Source: Mesorhizobium sp. (GTDB lineage: Bacteria > Pseudomonadota > Alphaproteobacteria > Rhizobiales > Rhizobiaceae). From it: a stretch of DNA of 64,000 bases. Each line of letters starts with the position of its first letter. Position 1 is the stretch's first letter. Location of the stretch: contig NZ_JAFKID010000025.1 in assembly GCF_017306545.1 (NCBI RefSeq), positions 1-64,000 of the forward strand. The letters run 5' to 3'. Positions 63,391-64,000 of this stretch are shown here, one piece after another. The notes under the pieces are model-generated. The model ran no database searches. It saw only the letters and a list, made by a program, of their open reading frames with translations, and had not been told where the DNA came from. A program made the position numbers and the translations under genes.

Positions 63391-64000
63391 CCGTTCACCC
63401 GTTTGGCGTCGCTGACGCTGGCGTTTTCCTTGAGCTGCGACAACAGCCGGTTGAGATGCTTGAGATCCCACACTTCGAGGTCGATCAGCATCTCTGTGAA
63501 ATCCGGCGCCGTGCGGATCATCGACAGCGTATGGATGTTGGCGTCGTTGGACGCAACCACCTGGGCGATATCGGCAAGCGAACCGGGCGCATTGATGGCG
63601 GTGACGGAGATGCGGGCCGGAAAACGCTCCTTGTTGTTTTCGTCGATATCCCAGCGCACGTCGATCCAGCGCTCCGGCTGGTCGTCGAAGGCGGTGAGCG
63701 AAGGCGACTGGATTGGATAGACGGTGATGCCCGAACCCGGCTGCATGATGCCGACGATGCGGTCGCCCGGCACCGCGCCCTCCGGCGCGAAGCGCACCGG
63801 CAGGTCGCCGCGCACGCCGCGGATCGGCACGGCCGAATCTTCCGGCCGCTGCGTCTTGTCGCGACGGGAACGGCCGGGAATCTGGAACAGCATGCCGGCG
63901 GCGTTGCGGATGCGCGACCAGCCTTCCTCGCGCTTGACCGGCGCCACCATCACGCGCTCGTCCTTGTAGTCGGGATAGACGGCCTTCATCACGTCCGAAG
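63387..64000 (-). CDS. rsh: RelA/SpoT homologue (rsh), 3' part only
   Basis: Only the C-terminal 203 residues lie in the window; the frame is open to base 64000 ([22 protein letters not shown]). This matches the end of the Rhizobiales bifunctional (p)ppGpp synthetase/hydrolase. Visible parts are the RIS/zinc-finger-type region ([17 protein letters not shown], with the usual Cys replaced) and the C-terminal ACT domain ([27 protein letters not shown]). The synthetase and hydrolase domains are beyond the window. It is the first gene of the rsh-pyrE-...-recO leftward run. Confidence 0.93.
   Translation of the reverse strand, partial: SDVMKAVYPDYKDERVMVAPVKREEGWSRIRNAAGMLFQIPGRSRRDKTQRPEDSAVPIRGVRGDLPVRFAPEGAVPGDRIVGIMQPGSGITVYPIQSPSLTAFDDQPERWIDVRWDIDENNKERFPARISVTAINAPGSLADIAQVVASNDANIHTLSMIRTAPDFTEMLIDLEVWDLKHLNRLLSQLKENASVSDAKRVNG

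Overview
The window is chromosomal DNA of a high-GC alphaproteobacterium. Gene content and order point to Rhizobiales, most likely a Phyllobacteriaceae/Mesorhizobium-like organism. The evidence is the rsh-pyrE-DUF2062-acpS-lepB-rnc-era-recO run, the topA-rnr-DUF983-NUDIX run, the rpsF-rpsR-rplI cluster, TIGR02301-type and other Rhizobiales-restricted small proteins, and intergenic palindromes resembling rhizobial RIME elements. The species call is inference. Nearly all of the window is ordinary core chromosome: no rRNA, tRNA, CRISPR, prophage or insertion sequence was found.

Layout. 1-8.6 kb: the 3' part of recG, a DUF502 membrane protein, a large palindromic repeat beside a small GIY-YIG nuclease gene, glmS and glmU (amino-sugar synthesis), a CcdA-type thiol transporter and a secreted COG4315 repeat protein. 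8.8-16.3 kb: topA, rnr, DUF983, NUDIX and an MFS transporter. 16.3-21 kb: ribosomal proteins S6, S18 and L9, cfa, ynfA, and an Rsm22-like methyltransferase with four cysteines. 21-27.7 kb: dnaB-radA-cvpA behind a promoter that contains a perfect alphaproteobacterial LexA box, then purF, a low-GC orphan and an SDR. 27.8-31.4 kb: small exported protein, a frameshifted OsmC gene, a strong candidate general-stress small RNA, a LOG enzyme and a LysM/Ig-like protein. 31.4-39 kb: an ArsR-Atm1 metal-export pair, a YCII protein, psd-pssA phospholipid genes, an Aas-like acyltransferase/acyl-ACP synthetase and rarD. 39-45 kb: a gene-poor 0.7 kb gap, then the five-gene leftward run cysS-VOC-GFA-pip-cimA. 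45-51 kb: small conserved proteins, SRAP, NUDIX, a dihydroorotase with an altered metal motif, ygfZ and a YfbR-like hydrolase. 51.3-58.2 kb: RimK-type ligase, GNAT/peptidase-C39 fusion, anti-sigma and ECF sigma genes, and a giant DUF2339 membrane protein. 58.3-64 kb: the recO...rsh block, the last gene running off the end.

The most notable points are: (1) the RLAN/RimK ATP-grasp plus GNAT-C39 pair, translationally coupled and downstream of an ECF sigma/anti-sigma pair, which looks like an uncharacterised peptide- or protein-modification system; (2) an ~85-nt RNA with a C-rich loop between an EcfG-like promoter and an intrinsic terminator, resembling the GsrN idea of a general-stress sRNA; (3) the LexA box inside the dnaB promoter, which would place radA under SOS control; (4) a matching ECF-type promoter (GGAA[T/G]-N17-CGTT) in front of both the ECF sigma gene and the distant COG4315 gene; (5) ArsR-Atm1 with a near-perfect operator overlapping the start codon; (6) a GIY-YIG gene abutting a ~218-bp palindrome, which may be a nuclease/repeat partnership.

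All coordinates, motifs and spacings were read by eye. Family names rest on recognition of sequence features, without any search.
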